This document shows positions 8,465 to 17,933 of a DNA stretch of 64,000 nucleotides, piece after piece. Positions within the stretch are counted from its first letter, which is position 1. Every line of letters starts with the position of its first letter. The stretch is taken from positions 1 to 64,000 of the forward strand of contig JAIRVB010000040.1 in NCBI GenBank assembly GCA_031254105.1, in the 5' to 3' direction. The notes under the pieces were generated by a model. That model was not told the origin of the DNA, searched no databases, and worked only from the letters and a program-made list of their open reading frames with translations. Both the position numbers and the translations under genes were made by a program. This stretch comes from Chitinispirillales bacterium (GTDB lineage: Bacteria > Fibrobacterota > Chitinivibrionia > Chitinivibrionales > Chitinispirillaceae).

Positions 8465-9628
8465 ATGAGCTCAACGGCGCCATCCAAACTCAAGTTACTT
8501 AAAAGCAGGCGTGCGCTTGTAATCTCCGCAGGTGGATTACAGAGCGGTATTCAGGTACTGTATTTGGGAATAAAAGATGAAAATTGGGAAATTTTTTCAA
8601 AATCGTTTCTACCGTATCCTCAAAAAGTCGCAAACCTGATAGAGCGGCTCAACGAAACGCAGGATCCTGTGAAATTATCGGATCTTGGGTGGCTTGACTA
8701 CAAACTCACCATGCTTTTTTTAGAGAGCGCAAAGAGCACTCTGGCGCAGGCGCCCAAATCAATCGGCGAGCCGCATTATGTTGTACTTAACAAGCCAACG
8801 CTCTGGAAAGGCGATACAGGCGAGCATCTCCAGCAAAGCAGTTGGAATTTAACGATAGGCGACGAATTATATATCGCAAAATCTCTTGGCCTTGCGGTGA
8901 TCACCGACTTTTTAAGGCACAATATTCTTGCCGGCGGCTCCGGAGTGCTGCCCACATTTCCCGGAAGCCTCATAGTCGCAAAAAAGACAAACGGCATAAA
9001 CCTCTTTGTCAATATCGGCCTTGTATCGCGCATGACTATTATTGACAAAAATTCATCAACCCTTATACTCGAATCCGACACCGGTCCCGGAACAGTTATC
9101 ATTGATAAGTGCGCCGCGCAGGACGCTAACTGCGCCGAAGGCTTTGACCGCGACGGCAAACTCACCTCTCAAGGCTTCGCAAACGCGCAATGCCTTGAGG
9201 TGTTATCAAATGATCAATGGCTTACCAAAGTCTCGCCCAAACAGGCGTCGCCTGAAATATTCATGCATCTTCTCAGCCACCCCTGTCTTAAACCCCTTAG
9301 CAGTATAGACAAATTAGCCACTATAACCGCGCTCACAGCCAAAAGTATCTACGATTTTTACAGAAGAGAGTACAGGGAAGCCTCTCCTCCGGAGGCGCTG
9401 TGGGTATCGGGCGGAGGCGTCAACAACCTTGCGCTGCTTGACTTTCTGAGCGCAAGCTTCGGCTCCATACCTGTGAAAAGCGTTGAAGAACTCAATATTC
9501 CGGCGGATATGAAAATTCCATTAATACTCGGGCTTACGGTAGACGCGTTTATTTCAGGTAAAAAACTGCCATGGGAGTCCGGAGCTCATCCTCTTGTTGA
9601 ACCTATGGCAAGGTGGGTAACGCCGTAA
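8465..9628 (+). CDS. AnmK-like protein (anhydro-N-acetylmuramic acid kinase family), degenerate N-terminus
   Basis: Related to 1,6-anhydro-N-acetylmuramate kinase, which opens and phosphorylates anhydroMurNAc during peptidoglycan recycling. Recognisable family blocks are LTIGDELYIAKSLG, ITDFLRHNILAGGSG (with the Asp corresponding to the catalytic base), SDTGPG, the FDRDGKLTSQG stretch, VSGGGVNN and the C-terminal SGAHPL. The N-terminal nucleotide-binding signature, normally GTSxDGxD, is missing and replaced by SAGGLQSGIQ. The equivalent of the GQT/WH sugar-binding block reads NKPTLW. The fold is therefore kept while the phosphate-binding residues have changed. It may be an inactive or repurposed paralogue. 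The Shine-Dalgarno AAGGGAAA precedes the ATG. A small unknown gene lies immediately upstream. Confidence 0.75.
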   Translation: MSSTAPSKLKLLKSRRALVISAGGLQSGIQVLYLGIKDENWEIFSKSFLPYPQKVANLIERLNETQDPVKLSDLGWLDYKLTMLFLESAKSTLAQAPKSIGEPHYVVLNKPTLWKGDTGEHLQQSSWNLTIGDELYIAKSLGLAVITDFLRHNILAGGSGVLPTFPGSLIVAKKTNGINLFVNIGLVSRMTIIDKNSSTLILESDTGPGTVIIDKCAAQDANCAEGFDRDGKLTSQGFANAQCLEVLSNDQWLTKVSPKQASPEIFMHLLSHPCLKPLSSIDKLATITALTAKSIYDFYRREYREASPPEALWVSGGGVNNLALLDFLSASFGSIPVKSVEELNIPADMKIPLILGLTVDAFISGKKLPWESGAHPLVEPMARWVTP

Positions 9629-9746
9629 ACGGTAAATTACAACTAAAAATCTCCTTGCAAGGGCGGCACAACCTGACGCCCGCATAACCGTGATGCATCA
9701 ACACCATCCATAGCTGCACCCGTATAAGGCCGATAATCTGCCGCTG

Positions 9747-11123
9747 CTAAAAAAGGATACCCTGAATGTCGTTAACCCGTGAGCATGGAACAAGATGGAT
9801 GCCGTAGTTTTGTTTACCCCAATCTGCGGATTTGGGCGGCTGCGGGAGTACGCATTCTTTAAAACCTAACCCGGAAAGTTCTTTGAGACGGGCGGTCATA
9901 TTGTTGACAGGGCGTATTTCTCCGCCAAGACCCAACTCTCCTATGAACGCTAAGTTTTTTCTGAGCGGTTTGTTGCGAAAGGATGAAAAAAGCGCTGCCG
10001 CTATGGCAAGGTCGGCCGCTGGTTCGGAGACGCTCAGGCCTCCCGCGATATTAAAGAAAACATCGTGATCGCCCATAGAGATACCGCCATATTTTTCGAT
10101 CACCGCGAGAAGCAGCGAAAGTTTTTTAGGGTTTATCCCGGATGCCACTCTCTGCGGAAGACCGAAATGTGAACGGGTGACAAGAGCCTGAAGTTCCACA
10201 ACAAGCACCCTCGTTCCTTCGAGAAGCGCGGCGATGGAGGTTCCGGTTTGAGGAGATTCCCGATTCATCAGAAAAAATTCAGAGGCGTTTTTCGTCTGTG
10301 CAAGACCGCTGTCTGTCATTGTCAAAAGCGCAATTTCACCGGCAGGGCCGAAGCGGTTTTTTATTGAACGTAATATACGGTAATTTAGACGGCCGTCACC
10401 CTCAAACTGCAGTACTGTGTCAACCATATGCTCAAGTACGCGCGGCCCGGCTATGCCTCCCTCTTTTGTGACATGACCGATAAGGAGCACGGAAACGTTC
10501 TCCGTCTTCGCGTAGCGTAAAAGCATTGCGGCGCACTCACGTATCTGCGAAACGCTGCCCGGAGCGCTCTCAAGCGAGGAACTGAACATCGTCTGAATGG
10601 AATCTATAACTATTATCTGCGGTTTACTATTGGAAAAAACGGCTAAAAGATGTTCAATATCTGTTTCTGTCAACACGTCAAGCGGGGCGGTTTCCACTCC
10701 GATGCGGCCCGCCCGCATCATTATCTGCTCAGCAGATTCTTCCCCGGAAACATAAAGTACTTTTGCCCCGCTCTCCCCCCACTGCGCCATGAGCTGCAGA
10801 AGAAGCGTAGACTTACCGATACCCGGATCTCCGGCCAGAAGCACAAAACCGCCGCCAACAAGCCCGCCGCCAAGAACTCTGTCAACATCATTAAATTTGC
10901 TTATTGTTCTGATTGCGTCACTTGCCGCGCAGGATGAAAGCGCTGCAGGCTGACTGCAGCCACGCAAAACAGCTGTTTTAGAAGAGGAACTTTTCGCGAT
11001 TTTTATCTCAGTAATACTATCCCACACACCACAGGATTCACACTTGCCATGCCACTTCGAATAATCCTGACCACAGGAGCCGCAAACATAAGCGGTTTTT
11101 AATTTTTTATTCACGTTTGACAA
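9747..11123 (-). CDS. radA: DNA repair protein RadA
   Basis: RecA-related branch-migration ATPase acting in recombination and replication-fork repair. The N-terminal zinc finger is CGSCG...CESCG (residues about 15-33). The Walker A is GDPGIGKST, and the RadA signature KNRFG appears as SIKNRFGP. The C-terminal Lon-protease-like domain (from about residue 300, SHFGLPQRVASGI onward) is complete. Its 458 residues match the family. It is the last gene of the long minus-strand run, about 330 bases beyond mlaF. Confidence 0.97.
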   Translation of the reverse strand: MSNVNKKLKTAYVCGSCGQDYSKWHGKCESCGVWDSITEIKIAKSSSSKTAVLRGCSQPAALSSCAASDAIRTISKFNDVDRVLGGGLVGGGFVLLAGDPGIGKSTLLLQLMAQWGESGAKVLYVSGEESAEQIMMRAGRIGVETAPLDVLTETDIEHLLAVFSNSKPQIIVIDSIQTMFSSSLESAPGSVSQIRECAAMLLRYAKTENVSVLLIGHVTKEGGIAGPRVLEHMVDTVLQFEGDGRLNYRILRSIKNRFGPAGEIALLTMTDSGLAQTKNASEFFLMNRESPQTGTSIAALLEGTRVLVVELQALVTRSHFGLPQRVASGINPKKLSLLLAVIEKYGGISMGDHDVFFNIAGGLSVSEPAADLAIAAALFSSFRNKPLRKNLAFIGELGLGGEIRPVNNMTARLKELSGLGFKECVLPQPPKSADWGKQNYGIHLVPCSRVNDIQGILF

Positions 11124-11136
11124 CCAATCATAAAAA

Positions 11137-11156
11137 AATGCGGAATGCGGAAATTA
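11137..11156. repeat. Dispersed repeat fragment (ATGCGGAAAT form)
   Basis: Doubled word AATGCGG followed by AAAT, matching the half-palindromic core found at about a dozen intergenic sites in this window. It lies directly upstream of radA. Confidence 0.6.
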
Positions 11157-11390
11157 ACCCAATTTTTCCATTAAAATTTTCTCTTAAGATGAAACGTACC
11201 ATTTTTTAACGGACACCATTAGAATAACAATTGATACTTAATGAATTACAGAAAACATTCGCAATCATTAAGTATAACCTGCCCTGAGCTTGCCGGTGAT
11301 AAAACCAAGGCTTAATAACTGTCAATCCGGCACAATGGATTAATAAAAACAATTCAAATTACAAAGAAAAACTAACCCATATCTCTTGTT

Positions 11391-11455
11391 TTATTTCTGC
11401 ATTATATAGGATAGTTCTATTTTTACCAAGGTTTTTAAATATTTCTGCATTAATC
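11391..11455. repeat. Two dispersed repeat fragments (ATTTCTGCATT)
   Basis: TTATTTCTGCATTA at the left end and ATTTCTGCATTAA at 11441-11453, a direct repeat of the core word just downstream of the mlaF stop. Confidence 0.6.
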
Positions 11456-11456
11456 A

Positions 11457-12365
11457 TTAACTATCCTGCTTAGGCGGCTCCATAGGATGCATCCTTACCG
11501 GCATCTGAAACTTTTGACCGGTAATATCGTCACCGCCTCCCGGGCGTCTTGTTCCAATAGGCCGGGTTCTTATCATAGTAACATCAACCGGGGCTGAATA
11601 TGTATCCCCATCGTCAACAACATAATGACGCTTCCGCTGGCCTCGGATGAACTGCTGAATGTAGGGGTTGCGCGACTGGCGGATCTCTACGGGTGATCCG
11701 TAAAATATGATCTTTCCCTCATGTATCATCGCGATCTTGTCGGCAATTTTATATGCGGAACCCATATCATGAGTGACCACAATCGAGGTCATATTAAGCT
11801 TATCTCTTAGAGAAAGAATAAGATCATTAATCTTATCTGTCATAATCGGATCAAGCGCGGAGGTTGGTTCATCATAGAGCATAATCTCAGGTTTCATTAC
11901 AAGCGCCCGCGCAAGCCCTACACGGCTGCGCATACCACCCGAAAGCTCTGAGGGCATCTTTGCGCGAAACTCCCCCTTAAGTCCAACCATCTCAAGTGAT
12001 TCACCTATAAGTTTATTTATCTCATTCTCAGTAAGGTTTGTGTGTTCCCGCAAAGGAAACGCAAGATTCTCTCCCACATCCATAGAATCAAACAGCGCCG
12101 CACCCTGAAACAAAATACCAAAACGTTTTCGCACCCTGTCAAAATCAGCAGGTTTAGTAAGCGGTGAAGAGATTACATCTCCATCAAGCAAAATCTGCCC
12201 TCCATCAGGAAAAAACAATCCTATGATATGACGAAACAGAACCGTCTTGCCGCTCCCCGACTGCCCGATGATACAAAGCACCTCACCCTTATTGATCTCC
12301 AGATTAATATCATCCAGAACAACCTGATTGCCAAAATGTTTTTTTAAGTGTTCAATTTTAAGCAT
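11457..12365 (-). CDS. ABC transporter ATPase, MlaF/Ttg2A-like (locus 1)
   Basis: ATPase of a phospholipid-transport ABC importer/exporter of the Mla (MCE) type, acting at the cytoplasmic face. It has Walker A GQSGSGKT at about residue 35, the signature LSGGM, Walker B IMLYDEPTS and the switch VTHD. The FQGAALFDSM segment is typical of MlaF. A 50-residue C-terminal tail rich in Arg, Pro and Gly extends past the usual end. It pairs with the permease gene upstream at 12584. The locus lacks an mlaD-type gene, unlike the second locus at 50.7-53.5 kb. Confidence 0.9.
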   Translation of the reverse strand: MLKIEHLKKHFGNQVVLDDINLEINKGEVLCIIGQSGSGKTVLFRHIIGLFFPDGGQILLDGDVISSPLTKPADFDRVRKRFGILFQGAALFDSMDVGENLAFPLREHTNLTENEINKLIGESLEMVGLKGEFRAKMPSELSGGMRSRVGLARALVMKPEIMLYDEPTSALDPIMTDKINDLILSLRDKLNMTSIVVTHDMGSAYKIADKIAMIHEGKIIFYGSPVEIRQSRNPYIQQFIRGQRKRHYVVDDGDTYSAPVDVTMIRTRPIGTRRPGGGDDITGQKFQMPVRMHPMEPPKQDS

Positions 12366-12470
12366 AATCTACATCTTTATTCAGAAATTACCCGCACTCA
12401 CGTCACCCCCGCGAAGGGGGTTATTGTTCTTTTTACGTACAGCGTTATCGTCTGCATGATTCCGCGAACG

Positions 12471-12490
12471 GCCAAGTTGCCGCCCTTACA
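12471..12490 (-). repeat. REP-like GTAAGGGC element copy
   Basis: Read on the minus strand this is TGTAAGGGCGGCAACTTGGC, matching 18 of 20 bases at 27666-27685 in the groES-groEL spacer. It lies in the 218-base gap between mlaE and mlaF of locus 1. A second small hairpin (CCCCC GCGAA GGGGG) is at about 12406-12420. Confidence 0.55.
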
Positions 12491-12583
12491 ACATACACTA
12501 TCGGATCGCTTGGATATGGGCGAACACAATTCCCCCACAGTTGTTTTATTCGTACATTGTATATTTATAAATTGTAATTTGCC

Positions 12584-13384
12584 TTACATGACCATAACCG
12601 CAATAACAAAATCAAACACCAAAACCAAAACAGCGGATACAACCACTGCTTTTGTCGTGGCGTTACCCACGCCGGCCGCTCCGCCTTTTGCCTGAAATCC
12701 GAAATATGCGCCTGTAATAGCCACAATCGCTCCGAAAACCGCTGTCTTGCCTACACCGACATACACATCATATGCGTTAAAAAACAGCTTCATACCGGAG
12801 AGATATGTATGCATTGTAACATCAACAGAAATCGCGACTGTCACCCCCGCGCCTACAAACGCGATAAGTATCGCCCAAACAGTCAGAACAGGAAGCATCA
12901 CAATACATGCCACCATTTTTGGAACAATGAGATAGCGGATAGAGTCAAGCCGCAGCACATTCATCGCGTCAAGCTGCTCGCTGCCTTTCATGGAAGCGAT
13001 CTCCGCCGCTATCCCTGTAGCCACTCTTCCGGCAAACACCATACTTGTAATAACAGGACCAAGCTCCGTTACCGTTGTCTTGCACACAAGCGCACCCAAA
13101 TACCGAAGCGGTACCAACCCCGACATCTGATAAACCGCCTGAGTAACCGTGGCTGAACCCAAAAACGCGGCTATCATAGTAACAAGCGGGATGGACTCTA
13201 TACCTAAAGTATACATGTGCCTTGTAGTAATATCAATGTTTTTGACAAGGAGAGGAGCTTTTGAAAACGTAGCCGCGGTAAGCAGGCTATAGCTGCGCAC
13301 GCCTAAAAAAAGCTGAGTGACTTTACTCAGCTCCGTACGCGCGAAATAACCGATAAAGGCAACAAGCCTGAGCGGCGCTACCAA
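12584..13384 (-). CDS. ABC transporter permease, MlaE-like (locus 1)
   Basis: Inner-membrane permease of the MlaE family (266 residues, five to six membrane helices), the partner of the MlaF-like ATPase at 11457. Family features are the GxxSxPLVTM-like second helix (LGIESIPLVTMIAAFLG), the conserved FAGRVATGIAAEIASMK segment around residues 120-137 that contacts the ATPase, and LVVPKM-like LIVPKMVAC. It moves lipid between inner and outer membrane with an MCE-domain partner, but no MCE gene lies in this locus. The MlaD-type protein at 52744 or one outside the window could serve it. Confidence 0.9.
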   Translation of the reverse strand: MVAPLRLVAFIGYFARTELSKVTQLFLGVRSYSLLTAATFSKAPLLVKNIDITTRHMYTLGIESIPLVTMIAAFLGSATVTQAVYQMSGLVPLRYLGALVCKTTVTELGPVITSMVFAGRVATGIAAEIASMKGSEQLDAMNVLRLDSIRYLIVPKMVACIVMLPVLTVWAILIAFVGAGVTVAISVDVTMHTYLSGMKLFFNAYDVYVGVGKTAVFGAIVAITGAYFGFQAKGGAAGVGNATTKAVVVSAVLVLVFDFVIAVMVM

Positions 13385-13484
13385 CTAAAACCACCTTTTT
13401 TGATTAGGTTAACACTCACCCGTATCCCCAAACAAACGCAAAAATTAAAACAGTTTTTGATCATCCCGCATTAATTGATTTTGA

Positions 13485-13519
13485 ATTTATTTCTACATTC
13501 TGCATTCTGCATTATTATT
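13485..13519. repeat. Dispersed repeat fragment at the dnaB stop
   Basis: ATTTATTTCTACATTC followed by tandem TGCATTC words ending in ATTATTATTC, abutting the dnaB stop codon. It is the same word family as at 33561 and 48307. Confidence 0.65.
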
Positions 13520-14926
13520 CTAAGATTCCCACCCGTGGGGTTCCTCAACTCTCTGCGACAAGTTTTCAAATCTGGCGTAATCCTTTATAAAAGCCACTTT
13601 TACATCACCAATCGGGCCGTTTCTCTGTTTTCCGACAATGATATCTGCCTGCCCCTTTATATCAGGATTATCTTTATTATACACTTCTTCACGATAAACG
13701 AACATAACAACATCAGCGTCCTGCTCAATTGCGCCAGATTCTCTCAAGTCCGAAAGTTTTGGCTGGTGGTCGCCTGTACGCTGCTCCACGGCGCGGGAAA
13801 GCTGAGAGAGCGCTATTACCGGCACATCCAGCTCCTTGGCGATCCCCTTGAGCGCGCGGCTGATTTGAGAAATTTCCTGTTGGCGGCTCTCTACTTTTGA
13901 GCTTGAACCCATAAGCTGCAAGTAATCAATTATTATAAGCCCCAAATTGTACTGCGCCTTGAGCCTTCTGGCTTTAGCACGCATCTCAAGCACCGTAATA
14001 CCCGGAGTATCATCAACAAAAAGCGGCGCATCCGCCAAGGGACCGGCTGCCATACTTAACTTAGGATAATCGCGCTGGGGAAGAGTTCCGCTTCTTAACG
14101 CATGCATACTGACACGCGCCTCTGAGCAAAGCATACGCTGAACGATCTGGTCTTTGGACATTTCAAGCGAAAATATTGCGGTACAGTAACCTGCCTTTAC
14201 AGAAGCATGCAGCGCAACTGAGAGGCAAAACGCTGTTTTTCCCATTGATGGACGGCCGGCGACAATCACCAGATCCCCCTTCTGAAGCCCTGTTGTCATC
14301 TGGTCAAGATCTGTAAAACCGGTCGGCACCCCGTTAATACCACCCTTTGAGGTATTGGCTATATTCTTAAAAACAGTTGGCAGTAACTGACGCATCGACT
14401 CAAATTTGTTCTTTACTCTTGATTCTGAAATACTGAAAATTTTACTCTCAGCCTGATCAAGCACATCATTGGCGCCGTTCTCACCGGAAAAGCAATCCGT
14501 TGTGATCTCCGCGGCAGTGGATATGAGCTGGCGCAGTGTGGCCTTCTCTTTTACGATCCCCGCGTAATGTTCAATATTACCCGATGTCGCAACACATTCT
14601 GTAAGCTCACTCAAATAACCCTGCGCGCCAACCTCTTCCAATTTGTTTTTCGTACGCAGGCTCTCTGTGACTGTGATAATATCAATAGGAATATTTTTTT
14701 CCGAAAGCTCCCTCATGCACTCGAAAATTATTGAGTGGGCGCTGGAATAAAAACAATCCTTATCAACATGCTCAAGCGCCATATCCGCGGCCTGCGGATC
14801 AATAAGCATGGAACCCAATATCGTACGCTCAACATCAAGCGCCTGGGGCGGAATACGTACAGCGCCCTCAGACGGAAGGGTACCCGGTGTTTGAGGCTGT
14901 TTTCTGTTTTTATATATTGTCTGCAT
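13520..14926 (-). CDS. dnaB: Replicative DNA helicase
   Basis: Hexameric 5'-3' helicase that opens the replication fork and recruits primase. The N-terminal DnaB domain spans about residues 25-130, starting PPQALDVERTILGSML. The RecA-like helicase domain follows, with Walker A GRPSMGKTAF, Walker B LIIIDYLQLM, the LSQLSRAVE motif and the Arg-finger region SDLRESGAIEQDAD. At 468 residues it is full length. No intein is present. Confidence 0.97.
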   Translation of the reverse strand: MQTIYKNRKQPQTPGTLPSEGAVRIPPQALDVERTILGSMLIDPQAADMALEHVDKDCFYSSAHSIIFECMRELSEKNIPIDIITVTESLRTKNKLEEVGAQGYLSELTECVATSGNIEHYAGIVKEKATLRQLISTAAEITTDCFSGENGANDVLDQAESKIFSISESRVKNKFESMRQLLPTVFKNIANTSKGGINGVPTGFTDLDQMTTGLQKGDLVIVAGRPSMGKTAFCLSVALHASVKAGYCTAIFSLEMSKDQIVQRMLCSEARVSMHALRSGTLPQRDYPKLSMAAGPLADAPLFVDDTPGITVLEMRAKARRLKAQYNLGLIIIDYLQLMGSSSKVESRQQEISQISRALKGIAKELDVPVIALSQLSRAVEQRTGDHQPKLSDLRESGAIEQDADVVMFVYREEVYNKDNPDIKGQADIIVGKQRNGPIGDVKVAFIKDYARFENLSQRVEEPHGWES

Positions 14927-15177
14927 ATGAGATTAAGCGATTAAACCATTTTTGTGACAGTACCACTTACAAAACAGGTATCAAAAGAGACCGTACTTTA
15001 TAATATACTCATTGGTGTGAGGTTTAACAAAGGGCTGAACTTCCTAACCTGCGCGCGCAGGCGGTTGAGGAGTGGATATATATAACAATCCCCCAGATAG
15101 TTGTTATTATTCATCTATACCATACACGGTGAACAAGCTTCAGTCTCCATCTATTTGCCGGGGGGAACCGCTTTTCA

Positions 15178-15579
15178 TTAACCTATAATAGTTACGTTAA
15201 CCTGCCGGTTTCTCGGCCCGTCAAATTCGCAGAAGTATATGGACTGCCATGTGCCGAGAACAAGTTTAGAGTTTCTGAGGGGAACTGTTGCGCTTAAGCC
15301 GACTAAAGAAGTTTTGATGTGACTGTCGCTGTTGCCTTCAATATGCTGAAAAGCGGGATCGCGGTCGAAGATTTTGTCGAGTTTGTAGAAGAAATCAAGC
15401 TCAACATCAGGATCGGCGTTTTCATTTAGCGTAACCCCGCCTGTGGTGTGTAGACTTGAGATAACGCATAAACCATTCTCTATACCGCTTGAAACGGCCA
15501 GAGCGGCGACTTGACGGGTTAAATCAAACCAGCAGCTTCGCTTCGCGGTTCTGAAACCGATCTCTTTGCTGTAAACCAT
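15178..15579 (-). CDS. YjbQ/UPF0047 family protein
   Basis: Small cytosolic beta-protein of the YjbQ (UPF0047) family; some members have weak thiamin-phosphate synthase activity and the true role is unsettled. All three signature blocks are visible: HTTGGVTLNENADPDV, then HIEGNSDSHIKTSLVG, then LGTWQSIYFCEFDGPR near the C-terminus. The 133-residue length is typical. It lies between dnaB and the M23 peptidase in the minus-strand run. Confidence 0.92.
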   Translation of the reverse strand: MVYSKEIGFRTAKRSCWFDLTRQVAALAVSSGIENGLCVISSLHTTGGVTLNENADPDVELDFFYKLDKIFDRDPAFQHIEGNSDSHIKTSLVGLSATVPLRNSKLVLGTWQSIYFCEFDGPRNRQVNVTIIG

Positions 15580-15600
15580 AAAATCCTCTATTTTTGTGTA

Positions 15601-15690
15601 TAACTATTCAATTTGAAAAGAACACTTTTATTAATGCGGAAATAATTGAATTCCGACATTTTTATTTCCGCATTCCGCCATTTTATTTAA
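15601..15690. repeat. Dispersed hairpin repeat, near full length
   Basis: Begins ATTCAATTTGAAAAG and continues TTTTATTAATGCGGAAATAA to an inverted arm, TTATTTCCGCATT. It matches the elements at 50526 and 53550 in order and spacing (Cys/His-like base variants CGG for CAG). It lies between yjbQ and the M23 peptidase gene. Confidence 0.65.
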
Positions 15691-15696
15691 ATTAAA

Positions 15697-16629
15697 CTAA
15701 TCGACTATATGGTCCGCGGGAAGGATAAAAGCCATTGGATTCATCGGGCGGCCTTTATGGTGAACCTCGTAGTGCAGATGGGGCCCTGTGCTTCTGCCGC
15801 TGCTGCCCATGTAACCGATCAGCTCGCCTCTTTTAACAAACTGGCCGTTCACCACTGACGTTTTGTGCAGATGAGCGTAATAAGTGACATACTCTCCGTT
15901 AAGATGGCTGATTCTTATCAGATTGCCGAAATGAGTCCAACTGCTTACATCTCTTACCTGACCGTCGGCGGTAGCGTATACGGGAGTCCAGGTTTCATTT
16001 GCGATGTCGATCCCCTCATGCATCAGTCTTAAACCAGTAAAAGGATGAAAACGGTAGCCGAAATCAGATGTGAGACGGCCGTTAGTCGGCCATATTGAAG
16101 GCCGCTTAGTCCAGCGGCTGTGTTTTTTATGCACTGTTTCGGCAGTCTGGGCGAAGGTCGACTCCTGAAGCTCACTGCGGCTAAGCAGAGAGGCGGCCTG
16201 CAAGCGCAGGGATTCCGCCCTTACGATAACAGGATCAAGCATGGAAGCAAAGAGAATATCTTCACGGGAGGGAAAACCGCCGTATCCCGCAAGGCGTACA
16301 TCGCTGTCAATCTGTTCCATACCGTATTTGAGGCGCGCGTTGTCTTCATAACCGACAATTTGCGCCATTGCGTTCTGTTCGTTCAATACAAATCTTTCCA
16401 GATTTTCAATTTTTTGCCTGAGACTGCGGTTTTCCCGCTGCTCCTGCGACACCCCAAACACCGCTACACTATAATTTGACACCAGATACACTATGCGGCC
16501 AAAACCCACTAAACCCGCAAGCGCAATAAGAAAACAAAACATGGTGACAAATCTGGGTATGCTTACAGAACGCGCACCTTTTGAGTTGTGCGAAGCCGCA
16601 AGGAGGAGGTTCCATCTATGTTTTATCAT
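15697..16629 (-). CDS. M23-family peptidoglycan endopeptidase, membrane anchored
   Basis: Periplasmic LytM-type zinc peptidase that cleaves peptidoglycan cross-links. One N-terminal membrane helix (VTMFCFLIALAGLVGFG) is followed by a coiled coil with the REN-SLRQKIENLE pattern. The C-terminal catalytic domain has zinc ligands in HEGIDI and GPHLHYEV. The frame is open upstream to a TTG at 16746, but the ATG at 16629 gives the MIKHRWNLLL start usual for this family, so I prefer it. It probably shapes the envelope or separates daughter cells, together with the SpoIID-like protein encoded upstream in the same run. Confidence 0.9.
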   Translation of the reverse strand: MIKHRWNLLLAASHNSKGARSVSIPRFVTMFCFLIALAGLVGFGRIVYLVSNYSVAVFGVSQEQRENRSLRQKIENLERFVLNEQNAMAQIVGYEDNARLKYGMEQIDSDVRLAGYGGFPSREDILFASMLDPVIVRAESLRLQAASLLSRSELQESTFAQTAETVHKKHSRWTKRPSIWPTNGRLTSDFGYRFHPFTGLRLMHEGIDIANETWTPVYATADGQVRDVSSWTHFGNLIRISHLNGEYVTYYAHLHKTSVVNGQFVKRGELIGYMGSSGRSTGPHLHYEVHHKGRPMNPMAFILPADHIVD

Positions 16630-16876
16630 TTTTGTAAACTTTCTTTTTATTTTGCGGAGCAGCGGTTGACAATTGATAATTAAACTAACTTGCCTCAACT
16701 CCACATTTTTGACTTTAGTAAGAGCGAGAGATCCCGCCTCACACAAGTCCTATATATAATGTTACTATTATTTTTTGAAAATATCAACAGTTGCCGCAAT
16801 TTATTGCAAAATATCAACATGTTATTAACATTACAGAGTTATAAATTAAATTGACGGACAGTGTAGAATCAAGTTT

Positions 16877-17890
16877 TTATGATAAATGGGAATTATTTTT
16901 AATAAACGCAGCTTCAAAAAGAGTCATTTTATCAAGAATCGCCGCAACAGTATCCTTACTGTAGACGGCAGAATACCGGGGAGAATCCTGCGGCAGTCTC
17001 CTTAGACAAGAGAGAACTTCCATACTGCTTTTTAAGCGCGGCAAAGGTTTTAGGAGAGTTGATAACCTTACAGATAATAAATTTTCGCGGTCACTGAAAT
17101 AAGGAGCCGCGTCAAGAAGCGATATATAACCTGCCGGAAACGCGAGATTATCATCAAACACAACAATCTCATCGGCCTGCCCAAGCGATTCTCTTCCGAG
17201 TTCAGAGAGAGGCTGCGACACATTGTAAACAGGGCGGCTGTTTTTCCATTCGTCAAGAGTAACGGAGAGCGCCCCGATCCGCCTTCCCTTCATGGCAAGC
17301 GTATTCTCAAGCATCTCATCGGCAGCTTCAAAAATATTCCCGCGTTTCGCTCCTTCCACCGCGACAAGTACGATCTCCTGGCGCACCTTTGCGTTGTAGG
17401 ATTCGCCCGCCCTATCCGCTCCCTTTAGGAAAAGCCTTGAGATCTGACCCAAAACTAAAAAAAACGGTGTAAACAGAAGGTAGAAAAATGTGAGAAACGG
17501 AACCGATTTCATTGTCAGCAGGTAAGGATAGGTGCGGTACATGGATTTGGGAAGTATCTCGCTGAAAAGCACCATAACAGGGGTGAGAAATAATGATTCC
17601 GGAGAGGGGATGCGCGCGAGGTCAAGCGGAACCAGTGCGTCAAGCTCCGAGAAAAGCTTGATAAATATGAAAGCCGCGCCTATGTTACAAACGTTGTTGC
17701 CGATTAGTACTGTTGTAAGTATCCGTTCGCGGTGTTTCATAAGATAAAGCGCAACGCGGGCGGAAAAATTACCCTGAGACGCGGCATGAGACACCTTAAG
17801 AGGGTTCCATGAAATAAACCCTGTTTCAGAACCTGAGAAAACGCAGGATACAAGAATACAAAGCAGCATGAATAGAAATAGTATTAACAA
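16877..17890 (-). CDS. CNNM/HlyC-CorC-like transmembrane (DUF21) protein
   Basis: Inner-membrane protein of the CNNM family, thought to export Mg2+ or a similar cation. The DUF21 membrane domain covers about residues 1-160 and has the conserved GSETGFISWN and IGNNVCNIG motifs. The cytosolic part that normally holds paired CBS domains is short and divergent, so nucleotide binding may be lost. The start is TTG, with GGAGA nine bases upstream; an in-frame ATG lies eight codons later. At 337 residues it is shorter than CorC/HlyC proteins that carry the CorC_HlyC tail. Confidence 0.85.
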   Translation of the reverse strand: MLILFLFMLLCILVSCVFSGSETGFISWNPLKVSHAASQGNFSARVALYLMKHRERILTTVLIGNNVCNIGAAFIFIKLFSELDALVPLDLARIPSPESLFLTPVMVLFSEILPKSMYRTYPYLLTMKSVPFLTFFYLLFTPFFLVLGQISRLFLKGADRAGESYNAKVRQEIVLVAVEGAKRGNIFEAADEMLENTLAMKGRRIGALSVTLDEWKNSRPVYNVSQPLSELGRESLGQADEIVVFDDNLAFPAGYISLLDAAPYFSDRENLLSVRLSTLLKPLPRLKSSMEVLSCLRRLPQDSPRYSAVYSKDTVAAILDKMTLFEAAFIKNNSHLS

Positions 17891-17933
17891 CTGTTATATC
17901 TCCGTATCATTATGACAGCATGGGCGCGGTTTA

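Larger units (their letters stand above)
11124..11456. other. Intergenic region with dispersed-repeat fragments
   Basis: 333 bases between radA and mlaF with no reading frame of interest. It holds three pieces of the dispersed repeat: AATGCGGAATGCGGAAAT near 11137, TTTATTTCTGCATTA near 11390 and ATTTCTGCATTAA at 11441, the last directly beside the mlaF stop codon. Confidence 0.65.
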
